64,000 bases of DNA from Salminus brasiliensis. Its lineage: Eukaryota > Chordata > Actinopteri > Characiformes > Bryconidae. Under the pieces are notes generated by a model. That model did no database searches. It worked only from the letters and a program-made list of their open reading frames with translations, and had not been told where the DNA came from. This document shows, in pieces, positions 32,540 through 44,200 of the stretch (position 1 is the first letter of the stretch; each line of letters begins with the position of its first letter). Position numbers and translations under genes: made by a program. Where the stretch lies: positions 28,574,341-28,638,340 of the forward strand of contig NC_132892.1 in the NCBI RefSeq assembly GCF_030463535.1. The letters are read 5' to 3'.

Positions 32540-33250
32540 GGAAACCTCCCCCAGAACAAGAGGAGGACACCTTGTGAGAAGAACCAAGACTCAAAGGGGG
32601 AACCCATTCTCTTGTGGACATCGGGATGTTTACGCGACTTGCCCTGTAAGTTGCGAGGTGCAGGTCCCATGGATTGGACTTGTTTCCCAAGCCCTTGCTG
32701 CAGGTAAGTAGCAGGAAAAGGTTACCACATTAGAATTGCTGTGCGTTTTTCTGCATCCGTCTTTCCCTCCGACCTGACAAGTCTTGTAGTCCCTGTTGCA
32801 GAAAAAGAAAAGCCTCCCTACATCATGATGCTGCCACCACCATGTTTGACGGTAGGGATAGTATTAATGAGCTGATTTTCACCGCACACACTGTTGGGCA
32901 TTGTGGCCAAATAGTAAAGGTTTGTTTAATCAAACCAGAGAACTGAAAGACACTGATGGTTGTCTTCCTCTAAGGTTCATCCATCTCCACAAAGAAATTC
33001 ATTCACTCACTCCAGTAAATTCAGTAAATCCGCAAGTGGACTCCAAACAAGTTGTAGAAGCATCTCAAGGACCATTGATGGAAGTAGCGTCATTACAGAA
33101 GGTCTGAATCTTATCTAAATGGGATATTCCAGTCTTTTGCTTTCTAACTGTGGAGTGTTGTGTGTAGATGTTGAGGTGGAAAATAAATTGATCAATTTGG
33201 GCCTAGTCTGAAACATAAAATGTGGGAAATCTGAAAGGGTCTGAAAACTT
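32540..33250 (-). repeat. Composite of repeat fragments, including a Tc1-like relic
   Basis: At 32545-32620 is a short AAACCTTGAGAGGAACC-family fragment. At 32640-32700 is a piece of the 29023-type Tc1 element (AAGTTGCGAGGTGCAGGTCC). At 32800-33250, read on the minus strand, is a transposase relic with the Gly-rich GGTGGTGGCAGCATCATGAT segment. Nested insertion has scrambled the order. A poly(T) run is at about 33271-33296. Confidence 0.55.
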
Positions 33251-33269
33251 TCCAGATGGTTGGACGTAC

Positions 33270-33301
<32 letters not shown>

Positions 33302-34180
33302 CATGTAATAATTGTTAGTTGTTAAATCATCTGTTTGAGTCTTAGAATAAACATTGTATACAATACATGTTGTATCCATCAACAACATTTGGTTAAACTG
33401 TAGTTTCTGTAGTCATGTTTTTTATTCAGTGTTTCTAGCTCGTCTCTATCAGCAGGAGTTGGTGGGCTAATGAGATTGGGCTGTCCCTGCTGGGCTAAAG
33501 GGGCTCCAGCAGAATAATAAGGGATTTAAAGGCAATGCGATGCGAAAGGAATTGAGAAAAAAGGTATGACCTGCCTTCCTTTTCTTTATACCTGAAAGTA
33601 TCTAACGGCATAAGCAGTAACTGTATATGCAATAGCCTACAGTTCAAGTTACAGGAAAATCCTTATAGTATAGTAGAAAACAGGCAGTTTATCGCATGGT
33701 TGACCATTAGACTACTGTTTTAATTGATTGGGAGTAAAAACTTAATGTTAGTTATCTTAAAACCTTTTGCTTTAGATGCCAAATAGTAGCTGTTAACAGT
33801 TTGAACTACAGATTAACACTAAAACCAAGAAAACTGATGCCCTAAATGTTAGTAGTTAATTTCAAAGCTATGTTGATTTTGCCAAACTGTACAGGAAAGG
33901 CTTGTAGCCCTGGGCTACTGCCAATATCACAACATTATAAGCTTAATATGCAGGACAAAGTACAGTTCAATGTATCTGTTAGAGCACAGGCAGTGCAAGT
34001 ACAGTCAATACTGAGTTGTAGAACTGCAGATCTGGTCTAATCAGTATCTTTGTTTCTCCTGAACTTGCTGCTGGAATAAGCTTTAGTTGGTGGGGCAGCA
34101 GCAGGAGTGAAGGCTGAGTGAGATGTGAAAAAAGCAGAGGGGCGGTGAGCTTCAACAAAGCAACTGGAGGAGCAGGAGTG

Positions 34181-34263
34181 TATTTAATATGGCCCTGTGT
34201 GAGCTGTGAGGAGGATCCAGCCTGAAAATCGTTCTGTTATCTTCAGCACAGTTCTGATCGAAG
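34181..34263 (+). promoter_or_regulatory. best2: Candidate best2 promoter and untranslated first exon
   Basis: A TATA-like TATTTAATAT at 34181 is followed about 25 bases later by an exon-like segment ending CGAAG|GTAAGT at 34263/34264, a strong donor. The best2 ATG at 36797 lies seven bases after a CTCCAG acceptor (ending 36789), so an upstream noncoding exon is needed and this one fits. The implied first intron is 34264-36789. Confidence 0.5.
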
Positions 34264-34839
34264 GTAAGTAACGTTACAAACTGACACAGATTTCTTTTAA
34301 AAAATAAATGAAAAAAGAAAAGAAAATGTATATTTTTGATCATCTTACCAAATTTGGGTTGAATATGTTGAGTTCCAGTAAAGAGTAAAGAGTTTCAGCT
34401 GGACCAGTGCTGAGGAAATGTGTTGTCTACTGGTGATTGAAGTTTTGGCCAAAGTTGGTAAAGTGCAGGAAAGGGTGACTTTACCTATGTAGATTTCTAT
34501 TGTTTGCAAGCTAGATATTTTTATGCACTCTTTTCGTAATATAAAGTCTTTAGATAAGGTCAAATAAAGTAAATAAGAAAACAAACTTTTGCCATATTGC
34601 TTAATTTTACCATATTGCAAACTACATCGTTAAAACTAAATGTGGCATTTGCTAAAGTAATGGCACATTAAATATATTGCTGTTTTCAAAATTCATATAT
34701 TCAGAATATGAATAGAAATTGTGTCTAAAATGTGCAGAAAATGTTTTTTTTTTAATGATTTTTGCTTGTTCTGTTATGTACAATTAAAAAAACAACAAAA
34801 TGTATCATTTCAACAGTGATGCTCAAATGTTTACGTAAG

Positions 34840-35560
34840 ATTGTAGATTGTTTGCAAAGTACGTATTTTACAGTGTATGTTTTTGCAGTCTAGTGTTTTT
34901 GTAGTGTTTTTTATTTACGTTCAAGCACTTTTTCATTCTTTTTTTATTAGACTATTTTGAAATCTAGACTTTCTTTATTGTAAAAATGCTTTCTAAAATG
35001 TTTTGCATTTGTATTTTAGATGTTTTAGATTGTATACTATTTGTATTTATCACATTTTACACAAGTTTTGGAAATCTTTTTTTATTTTATAGTTTTATAT
35101 GTTATATATTATATAGTTTTTTATTTTATCCAGATGCTTTTGTATACTGTAAGCTTTTTAAATCTAGACTTTTTGCAATGTAGACTAGCTTTAGATAGCA
35201 GGCTGTTTTAAAACTTGATTTTTCAAGTTATAGACTTCTTAAATTGAGACTTATTGTATTGTATACATTTTTAAAATGTAAATTGTTTACATTTTAGAGT
35301 TTTTGGAAATCTAGATTCTTTTGCAGATTGTTTTAAATCTAGATGTTGTGTTTGCATCGTAGACTTTTTAAAGTCCACTTGTTTCGCTTTATTGACTTTT
35401 TTTTATTGCATTGTACACATTTAAAATGTTTACTTTTTTAATGTAAATGACTGTATTTTAGATATTTTGGAAATCATTGCCGTTTACATTGCAGTTTTAA
35501 ATATAGAGGTTTGTGCATCGTAGGCTTTGCTGTAATACATTTTTAATAAGTTGTTGATGA
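34840..35560 (+). repeat. T-rich, degenerately repetitive tract in best2 intron 1
   Basis: About 700 bases strongly enriched in T on this strand. Words such as TTTTAAATCTAGA, TTTTGGAAATCTAGA and CATTGTAGACTTTTT recur at uneven spacing. It looks like an old tandem repeat that has decayed. The hydrophobic Phe/Leu/Tyr ORFs over it are composition artefacts. Confidence 0.6.
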
Positions 35561-36040
35561 TATTGATATTCTGAGAGAGGTCACACTGGGATAGTTCTAA
35601 ACATGAGAGAGTAAACGAGTGGGGCCGTGTTGGTGTGTGTGTAGTTTATGTAACAGGGCCTCATCATGGTTAACAGGCTGAGACACACAAGGGGGAACAG
35701 GGGGGATCTCCCTACAGCTCACCGAGTTTATGTCATACTGCCTGCTGTTTACACTGCACTGCTGCACACACTGAGCAGACAGCACTCTGTCTCCAGAATG
35801 GGAAGAAGAAGAGTGACGGGTCTATTAAGCATTATTTGGATGTACTGGTGGTTTGTTTTTCTCTATCTCTTTACCTCCGTGAAGAGCTGCAGGCACAAAC
35901 TCATTAAGCTGTAAAGGGTTCACTGTGGGCCCCTCAACTGACCTCTCATAATCTCCTGTCCACCTCTCCTCAGCCTTTGTGTTCCTTCTTGTATGTAAAT
36001 ATAAGTCATGTCAAATCAGCTGTGATTAGTTGTCAGTTTA

Positions 36041-36420
36041 CAGCTTCATGTCCAAATGTTTGTGGACACCCCTTCTAATGAATGTTTTCAGCTACTCGCT
36101 GATACAAATGTGCAAATGCGAAGTACTGCCAATAGAATAGGACTCTCTGGAGCAGATAAACAGGCACCATGCCTTATGCCAGGCTATAAAGCCCCCAAGC
36201 TTTGAGCTGCGGAGCAGTGCAACTACCTGTGTTCTCTGGAATGATGGATGGTGCTCCATCCAGTACATTTGGGATGAGTTGGGGATGAGGTGGGTGGTGA
36301 CCATCCAACATCCTGACCTCACTAACACTCTTGTTGCTGAATGCAGTCAAATCATCCTCACAGCAATGCTCCAGAATCACCAGAGTCAGTCACTCCAAAA
36401 GTCACTCCAACAAGAGCAGC
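36041..36420 (+). mobile_element. TA-flanked MITE family copy in best2 intron 1
   Basis: It runs from CATGTCCAAATGTTTGTGGA through TAGAATAGGACTCTCTGGAG and GATGGATGGTGCTCCATCCA to AGTCACTCCAACAAGAGCAG. The right terminus is missing or replaced. Confidence 0.8.
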
Positions 36421-36796
36421 AGTGCACTGTCCTACTGTGCAGGGACACCTGCACAAATATGACCTTCATGGAAGACCTTTCCTGCACCCTTACCTTAAAA
36501 GTCAGTGATAGCTGTTGTTAATCTGCCAATAGATGGGTAGATTATTTGATTATTTCCAATATCCATAATGAAAGCCCTCATTTATGTATTGCTACACTGA
36601 ATTGTTTGTTCACTTGGCTCTTTGTTTTTGTGGCAAATGTCTGATGTCAGCTGTATATCTTATATCTGTATATAAGGTGTATTTGTATATTTTGATGACT
36701 CATGTATGTTAGTCCATTAGTGTGTGTGTGGGTTTTTTTTTTTACTTGTTCCTAAATTCAGTGTTTTTATCTTCAATGTTTATCTCCAGCGTGCTC

Positions 36797-38234
36797 ATGA
36801 CAGTGACGTACACAGCCCGCGTTGCCAACGCACGTTTCTGCGGCTTCTCCAAGCTGCTGCTGGCTTGGAGGGGAAGCATTTATAAAGTCCTGTACAAGGA
36901 GGTGCTGGCCTTTTTCATCATGTACACTGCCATCAGCATTACGTACAGGTGAGAAATCCTCCTCAGGTCACTTACGGGTATAATACTCCATACCCACTCA
37001 ACAAAAAGCTGAATTCAGGCGTTCCCTGTGACCTGATGTCCTGTAATACTTGAATCCTTGCCTGTGTCTTTTCAGATTCTTTCTTTTGGATGAACAGAAG
37101 AGATACTTTGAGAAGCTCTCCATTTACTGCAACCACTATGCCAGCCTCATTCCAATGTCTTTTGTATTAGGTATGTATCAGTACTGAAATGATGCTGTGG
37201 CGTGACCATTCATCTTTAATAGAAAAGAGAGGGGGGCTTCTAAAATCAAACAGGGGTCAGAATTAAACATATAGGGTCAAAAATATACATACACCAACTT
37301 GCTGAAGGTTCTGATATGTCTTTTACTTGACAAGTCCAATGTCTCTTAACTTCGTGTTAGTGATCATGATTGGCTACAGCTGGTAGCTTCTCTTCTGTTC
37401 TCACATAAAAATGGTTTGCTTGACAGCACTTATTGCACTAACCAACACCTAGTACAACGGAAAGGTCCAAAGAGCTCAATGCAGATCTGAGAAGGAAGTC
37501 AAGAATGTTGCCTGGTACCAAGATCTGGAAGAAGACCCAAACTGTCAGACTGACCCAAACATGTAAGCTGACATTGGTTTGGATGGTCAGGAACAATCCA
37601 AAACCCATCAAGGCACAGGGCTGTTCATGAACTTTAATCTGCCGGAAGACCAGCATCACTGTCTACAGTCAAGCAGGTTTTACATTGACATGGACTGAGA
37701 AATGGCCATTCAATAAAGAAGAAGCCCTTGCTCCAGAAACAACACCGTCAAGCTTGACTAAAAGTTGGAGTTGAACCACATAGATAAAGAAAGGTCTTCT
37801 GGAAGAAAGGTTATTTGGTCAGAGAATACAAAGAGTTCCAAGAATGCTACACCAACTGTTAAGCATGGTGGTGGCAGCATCATGTTCTGGGGCTCTTTTG
37901 CTGAAACTGTGGATCTGGTGCATTGCACAAAGTGGATGGAATAATGAAGAAGGACGACTTCCTCAGAATTCTGAAATTCCATCAGCTACATGGTTGAAAC
38001 CTGGATACCACAAATCAATGATCCTAAACACACAGCAAAGCCTTCCCAAATGTGTGACCATGAATATGTGGACCATGAAAAGCAACATATTTAATTGAAC
38101 CCTACCAGTTGTGCCAAGAAGAGTAGTCAAATATCCAACCAGAATTTTGCTGGAAGCTTGTTGATGGCTACCAAAAGCAGCTGGTCAAGGTGTGACTTTC
38201 TAAGGGACATTTAACCAAATGTTTTTAGGTGTCC

Positions 38235-38274
<40 letters not shown>

Positions 38275-41200
38275 GCAGGTGCATGTGGAAAGTATCCATC
38301 CAGGCCTAAAATCTCTACTGTTTACCAGCTCTTTTACTTCTGTGGCTTTTCATGATTTATACACTATAGAAATACCCCTAAAGGATGTGGCTCACATAGG
38401 TACAACGTGGGCTAGGTGGGTTCCAGGTGGGCATGGACTCTCAGTGGGTGTGTCCATGTGTTATTACATCGTTACAGCCCACCCTAATCTCACATGGGTC
38501 CCAACTAGACCCTGGGTACAGTGTACAACTCGGATTGAGCCCATGTTTAACCCTTTCTGGTCTCATCACAGACCCTGGTGGGCATCCATATGTGGGGCCA
38601 ACATGGAACCCATGAACAAAACTTACAGGCCCCACATTGACATGTTATCTGTTTAAGGAGTTGTGGGTGAGGTGAAGTGGTGATAAACTCATTCAATACC
38701 CTTAATTTCAGAAGAAACAATACATGAGCAGGTGTCCCAATACTTTTGGGACTTTCCATGTGTATAAATGTGTATAAATGTAATGGTCCAACAGTGGAGG
38801 TTTTGCTATGTACCTTGCATTAATGCTGATGTCCACGTTTCCCACAGGCTTCTATGTGACTCTGATAGTGAACCGCTGGTGGAGTCAGTACACGTCCATC
38901 CCTCTGCCGGACAGCATCATGTGTGTGCTGTCTGGAGGCCTGCAGGGTGGAGATGAACGCGGCAGGCTCGTCCGCCGAACACTCATGCGCTACGCCAGCC
39001 TGGCCTCCCTGCTCATCCTGCGCTCAGTCAGCACTGCCGTCTTCAAACGCTTCCCCACCATAGACCACGTGGTGGAAGCAGGTGATTGTTGTGGTTGCCA
39101 GGCAACAGTACATGTAACAAGCTTTGGCCCACCCACTTTGCTTATTGCTTAACACCACCTCCTTTTTTCTACACGTCTTGTCTATTCTATCAGCTCCATT
39201 TACCATATAGAAGCACTTTGTAGTTCTATACTTATCTTTTTCTTGCATACTTTGAAACAAGGAGCTGGTGTTAATCTTATGGCTTATTGGTGTGTAAGAG
39301 AAGGGAACACCACTTCTGTTGGACCTGCCAATTAACTATACAGCTATGTCTGGCTAACAGTTCACTCGCAGTATTTGTTGTTCACGTTAACCCAACTATA
39401 AGCAACACAACTGTATTTACTGTTGACCATAATACACTATATGTCCAAATGTTTGTAGACACCCCTTCATGAATCAATGCATTCACACACACACACAGCG
39501 TGTCATGTCCTGTAGAGAAGTACTACCAATAGAACAGGATTCTCTGGAGCAGATAAACATGAACCTATTGGCTATGGGCTACTGGCTAGAGGAGTATAAA
39601 CCCCTCCATCATTGAGCTGTGGAGCAGTAGAACTATGTTCTCTGGAGCAGTGGTGCTCCATCCAATACTATGAAGATGTTCATCTGCTCCAGAGAGTCCT
39701 ATTCTAACGGCAACAGGTCTCTACAGGAACTAGATACGCTGCATTAATGGGTGCAACTTAAAGTAGCTAAGTGCATTTATTAGAAAGAGGGTCCACAAAC
39801 ATTTGGACATACTAGTGTAGTTAGGCCCACCTTGTCAAGAAATTCTGTTTGCAGTATTAAAGGTATGTTCGTGTAATGAGTAAAAGAAACACAGTAACAC
39901 TCTCTCAATCTCTCTCTCACTTTTTAGGCTTTATGACGCGAGAGGAAAGGAAGAAGTTTGAGAGTCTGCACTCTCCCTATAACAAGTACTGGATCCCGTG
40001 TGTGTGGTTCACTAATCTGGCTGCTGTGGCGCGATCCGAAGGCAGAATCAAAGACGATAACACTTACAAACTGCTGTTGGAGGTGATTACTGAATCACTG
40101 AATCAGTGAATCAATGAATCAGTGAATCAATCAACAGATCTTTACTGCATTTATAAAATGTATAACTGTCTAGACAGTCCATGCTCTTAGTTGGATGCAC
40201 TAGTCCTAAGGTACAAGACCTGCAGACTTTGTCTATTGGCAAAATAGTTCGTTTCTTTTAGTAAGTAGTTGTCCTGGACCTCTGGCGATTTGCCAAAACC
40301 TCTACAGTGCCGTTTAATATCAGATGGTTTCATTGTAAGTTAAAATACTGTTTGAGAGTCTCTCTCTCTCAACTTGTGAATCACTGGGTTTACCTGCTTA
40401 TTTTTATGACCATCTGTAGGAGCTGAATAAGTTCAGAGGGAAATGCAGCCTGCTGTTCCACTACGACATGATCAGCGTACCACTCGTCTATACTCAGGTG
40501 AGAAAATCAAATGTGTGAGTTATACAGTTGAAAAGATATTTGGTACTGTGCCAACATTTTCAGTACCCGAGTAAAAGGTATAATGTAAAATATCCTCATC
40601 TGGGTAGTAAGTGTTGATCTCCTCAGTAAAACACTCATATTAGAATAAACACTACAGAAAGTGGTGGTGGTTCTCCATCACTGTGTTCATCATTAGAACA
40701 TCTCCAAAGTTTTCCTATGGAGTCTAGTGTTATTTAGAGTTCTCCTCAGATCAACACCTGGTTTGGTGGTGAATCAGGGCTTAATGATGGTAAATCAGGT
40801 GAGCTGCTGCTGCTGCTGCTGCTGCTGATGGAGTTGAACACATCCTCCACGCTGTGCTGGCTGGACTGGGGGGCGTCCAGGAGAAACCTGGAGGAACCGA
40901 GCTCTGTTCTTACATTTACATTTACATTTATGGCATTTAGCAGACGCTCTTATCCAGAGCGACTTACAAAGTGCTTTGCTATTTACCCAAGAAAACCTCA
41001 GCTAGTTAGAATAGACTAATACAAAAGATACCTCCAAGCTTAGACATTACTAAACACAATACAATAAGGCAACCATAGAACTATTCGTCCAAGTACTCTC
41101 TGAAGAGGTGGGTCTTCAGTCTGCGTTTGAAGACAGCGAGCGACTCGGCCGTTCGGACATCCAGGGGCAGCTCGTTCCACCACTTTGGTGCCAGGACAGA

Positions 41201-44200
41201 AAAAAGCCTGGACGCTTGTCTTCCGCGGATTTTGAGGGATGGTGGGTCGAGCCGAGCCGTACTTGAAGCTCGAAGGGCTCTTGGTGCGGATCGGCTTTTG
41301 ACCATTGCCATCAGATACGGAGGGGCTGGTCCGTTCTTGGCTTTGTAGGCCAGCGTCAGGGTTTTAAATCTGATGCGGGCAGCTACAGGAAGCCAGTGGA
41401 GAGAACGCAGCAGTGGAGTGACATGGCTGAATTTAGGGACATTGAAGACGACCCGTGCCGCTGCATTCTGGATGAGTTGCAGGGGCCTGATGGTGCGCAG
41501 AGGGAGACCAGCCAGAAGAGAGTTGCAGTAGTCAAGTCTGGAAGTGACGAGAGACTGAACAAGCACCTGGGTGGCCTCTCTAGAGAGGAAGGGTCGAATT
41601 CTCCGGATGTTGTACAGAAGAAATCTGCAGGACCGAGTTACGTTTGCAACATGACTTGAGAACGATAACTGATCATCCATCACTACACCAAGGCTTCGGG
41701 CTTCAGTAGAGGGAGTGACCAGTGAGTTCTCGAAGGTGATGGCAAGATCGTTTCTTGGTCCAGCAGTTCCCGGGATGTACAGCAACTCCGTCTTGCTGGG
41801 GTTGAGTTTGAGGTGGTGAGCCGCCATCCAAGACGAGACGTCGGCGAGGCATGCTGAGATACGGGTGGAGACCTGTGTGTCAGACGGTGGGAAAGAGAGC
41901 ATGAGTTGAGTGTCGTCGGCGTAGCAGTGGTAAGAGAATCCATGGGAGGAGATCACTTTACCAAGAGAGTGGGTGTATAGTGAGAAAAGAAGAGGACCAA
42001 GAACTGAGCCTTGTGGAACGCCAGTGGAGAGACTACAAGGAGCGGACGTGTCGCCCTGCCACGTTACCTGGTATGAGCGTCCCTGCAGGTATGATGCGAA
42101 CCATTGCCATGCAGAGCCGGTAATTCCAAGACCGGCAAGGATAGACAGGAGGATCTTGTGGTCCACTGTGTCAAAAGCTGCGGAGAGGTCAAGAAGGATC
42201 AGAACCGAGGACAGTCTGGCAGCTTTAGCTGCATGGAGCTTCTCTGTAACTGCAATGAGAGCAGTTTCAGTAGAGTGTGCAGCTTTGAAGCCAGACTGGT
42301 GGGGGTCCTGAAGATTGTTCAGAGTGAGAAAGAGAGACAGTTGGTTGTAGACGGAACGTTCGAGAATCTTTGAGAGGAAAGAGAGAAGAGAGATAGGTCT
42401 GTAGTTGCCGATGTCCAAGCTGTCTAGAGTTGGTTTCTTTAGGATGGGCACGACTCTGGCAGACTTGAAGGCCGATGGTACCTGACCTGATGACAAAGAG
42501 CTGTTTATGATAGAGGAGATGAAGGGGAGGAGGTTTGGAGCGATTGTTTGGAACAGAGGGGATGGAATAGGGTCTAGTGGACAGGTGGTAGGATTATTGG
42601 AGGTGAGAAGATGTAGGAGGTCATCTGTGGAAAGAGGAGAGAAGCAAGTCAGAGAAGAGGGAGGAGGAGGGCAGTGTCTAGAGAGGGGGGTAGAGGCAGG
42701 GGGGAAGGATCGGCGGATCTTGTCAACCTTTTCTTCAAAGAAGGAGACAAAATCGTCTGCAGACAGGGTAGTGGGAGGTGGGGGAGTAGGAGGGTTGAGG
42801 AGAGAGGAGAAGATGGTGAATAGTTTGCGTGGGTCAGATGCAGAGGATTCCAATTTCCCCCTGTAGTAAGATGCTTTGGCGGCAGCAACTTCCGTTCTAA
42901 ACCTGGAGAGAAGAGACTGATAGGAGTGGAGGTCGGAGTCGTGTTGTGACTTCCGCCACTTCCTTTCAGCCAGTCTTAGCTCTCTACGGTTGTTGCGGAG
43001 AACATCTGACAGCCACGGGGAAGGTGGAGAAGAATTTGCTGACCTAGGGGAGAAAGGGCAGAGAAGGTCGACAGAGGTGGAGATAGAAGAGAGGAGAGTG
43101 TCTGTAGCAGTTTCAAGTGGGAGAGAGGAGAAAGATTCGAGATGGGGAAGAGTGGTCAGGACAGTAGAGGCAAGAGCTGAGGGGGAAACAGAGTGAAGAT
43201 TGCGGTGAAGAGTGGAAGAACTTGCAGAAGTGGTAGTTGAAGGAGCAGAGAGGGGGAGTGAGAAGGAGAGAAAGTGGTGATCAGAGAAGTCCAAAGGAGT
43301 CACAGCCACATCCAGAGCAGGGACAGGTCTGCTGAAGATCAGGTCCAGAGTGTTACCTGCTCTGTGTGTTGGTGCAGACTGGTTGAACGCGAGATCAAAA
43401 GAGGATAGGATTGGGAGAAGGCATGAAGACTGGAGTTTCTCTGATGGAAGGTTGAAGTCGCCAAGTAGAATAAGTGGGGCGTCAACAGGGAGTCCACTCA
43501 AGAGAACATCCAGTTCATCAATGAAACTGCCCAAAGGACCAGGAGGACGATAGAGAACAATGATGAGAAGTCTAGTGGGAGAAGAGACAGTAACAGCATG
43601 GTATTCAAAAGAGGAAATGTCAAGATTAGAAAAAGAGAGCGGGGTGAAGCACCACAGAGGAGAGAGAAGTAAACCGGTGCCGCCGCCCCTGCCAGTCCTT
43701 CGTGGAGAGTGGGAAAAGGCAAAGGCAGACGACAAGGCAGCTGGAGTTGCAGAGTTGTCCGGGGTGATCCACGTCTCAGTCAGTGCCAGGAAGTTTAGAG
43801 ACCGAGCAGAAGCAAAAGCTGAGATGAAATCTGCCTTCTGCACTGCAGACTGGCAATTCCACAGTCCCCCAGTTACCATCACATTGGTATTAGAACAAGG
43901 TGGGTAAATGAGGTTACCGGAATTGCGGCGTCTGCATCGGTATCTGCACCTCCGGCTGCTGTCAGAGGTGAGGACAGGAATTGCAAAGCACATCTTCAAG
44001 TACAACAGAATAGAGTTGAGTAAAAAAGTTGTCGCAGCAGATATTCTAGCTAGGAGTCATGACGTCTAACAAACCGTCTGTAGCGGCTCCACACCTAATT
44101 TATCAAGATTGGAGGCACTTGGCTCCTCCTCTGCAATTCACACTTCTAGCTGGCCTGAAACTACACCTGAATCAGCACCTCAATCAACTAGTGAGCACCA

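Noticed and set aside
34986-35183. 65-codon hydrophobic ORF
   Set aside because: It lies in the T-rich tract, and its Phe, Leu and Tyr content follows from base composition.
41127-43907. Several plus-strand ORFs of 70-120 codons
   Set aside because: They are antisense shadows of the L2 ORF on the minus strand.
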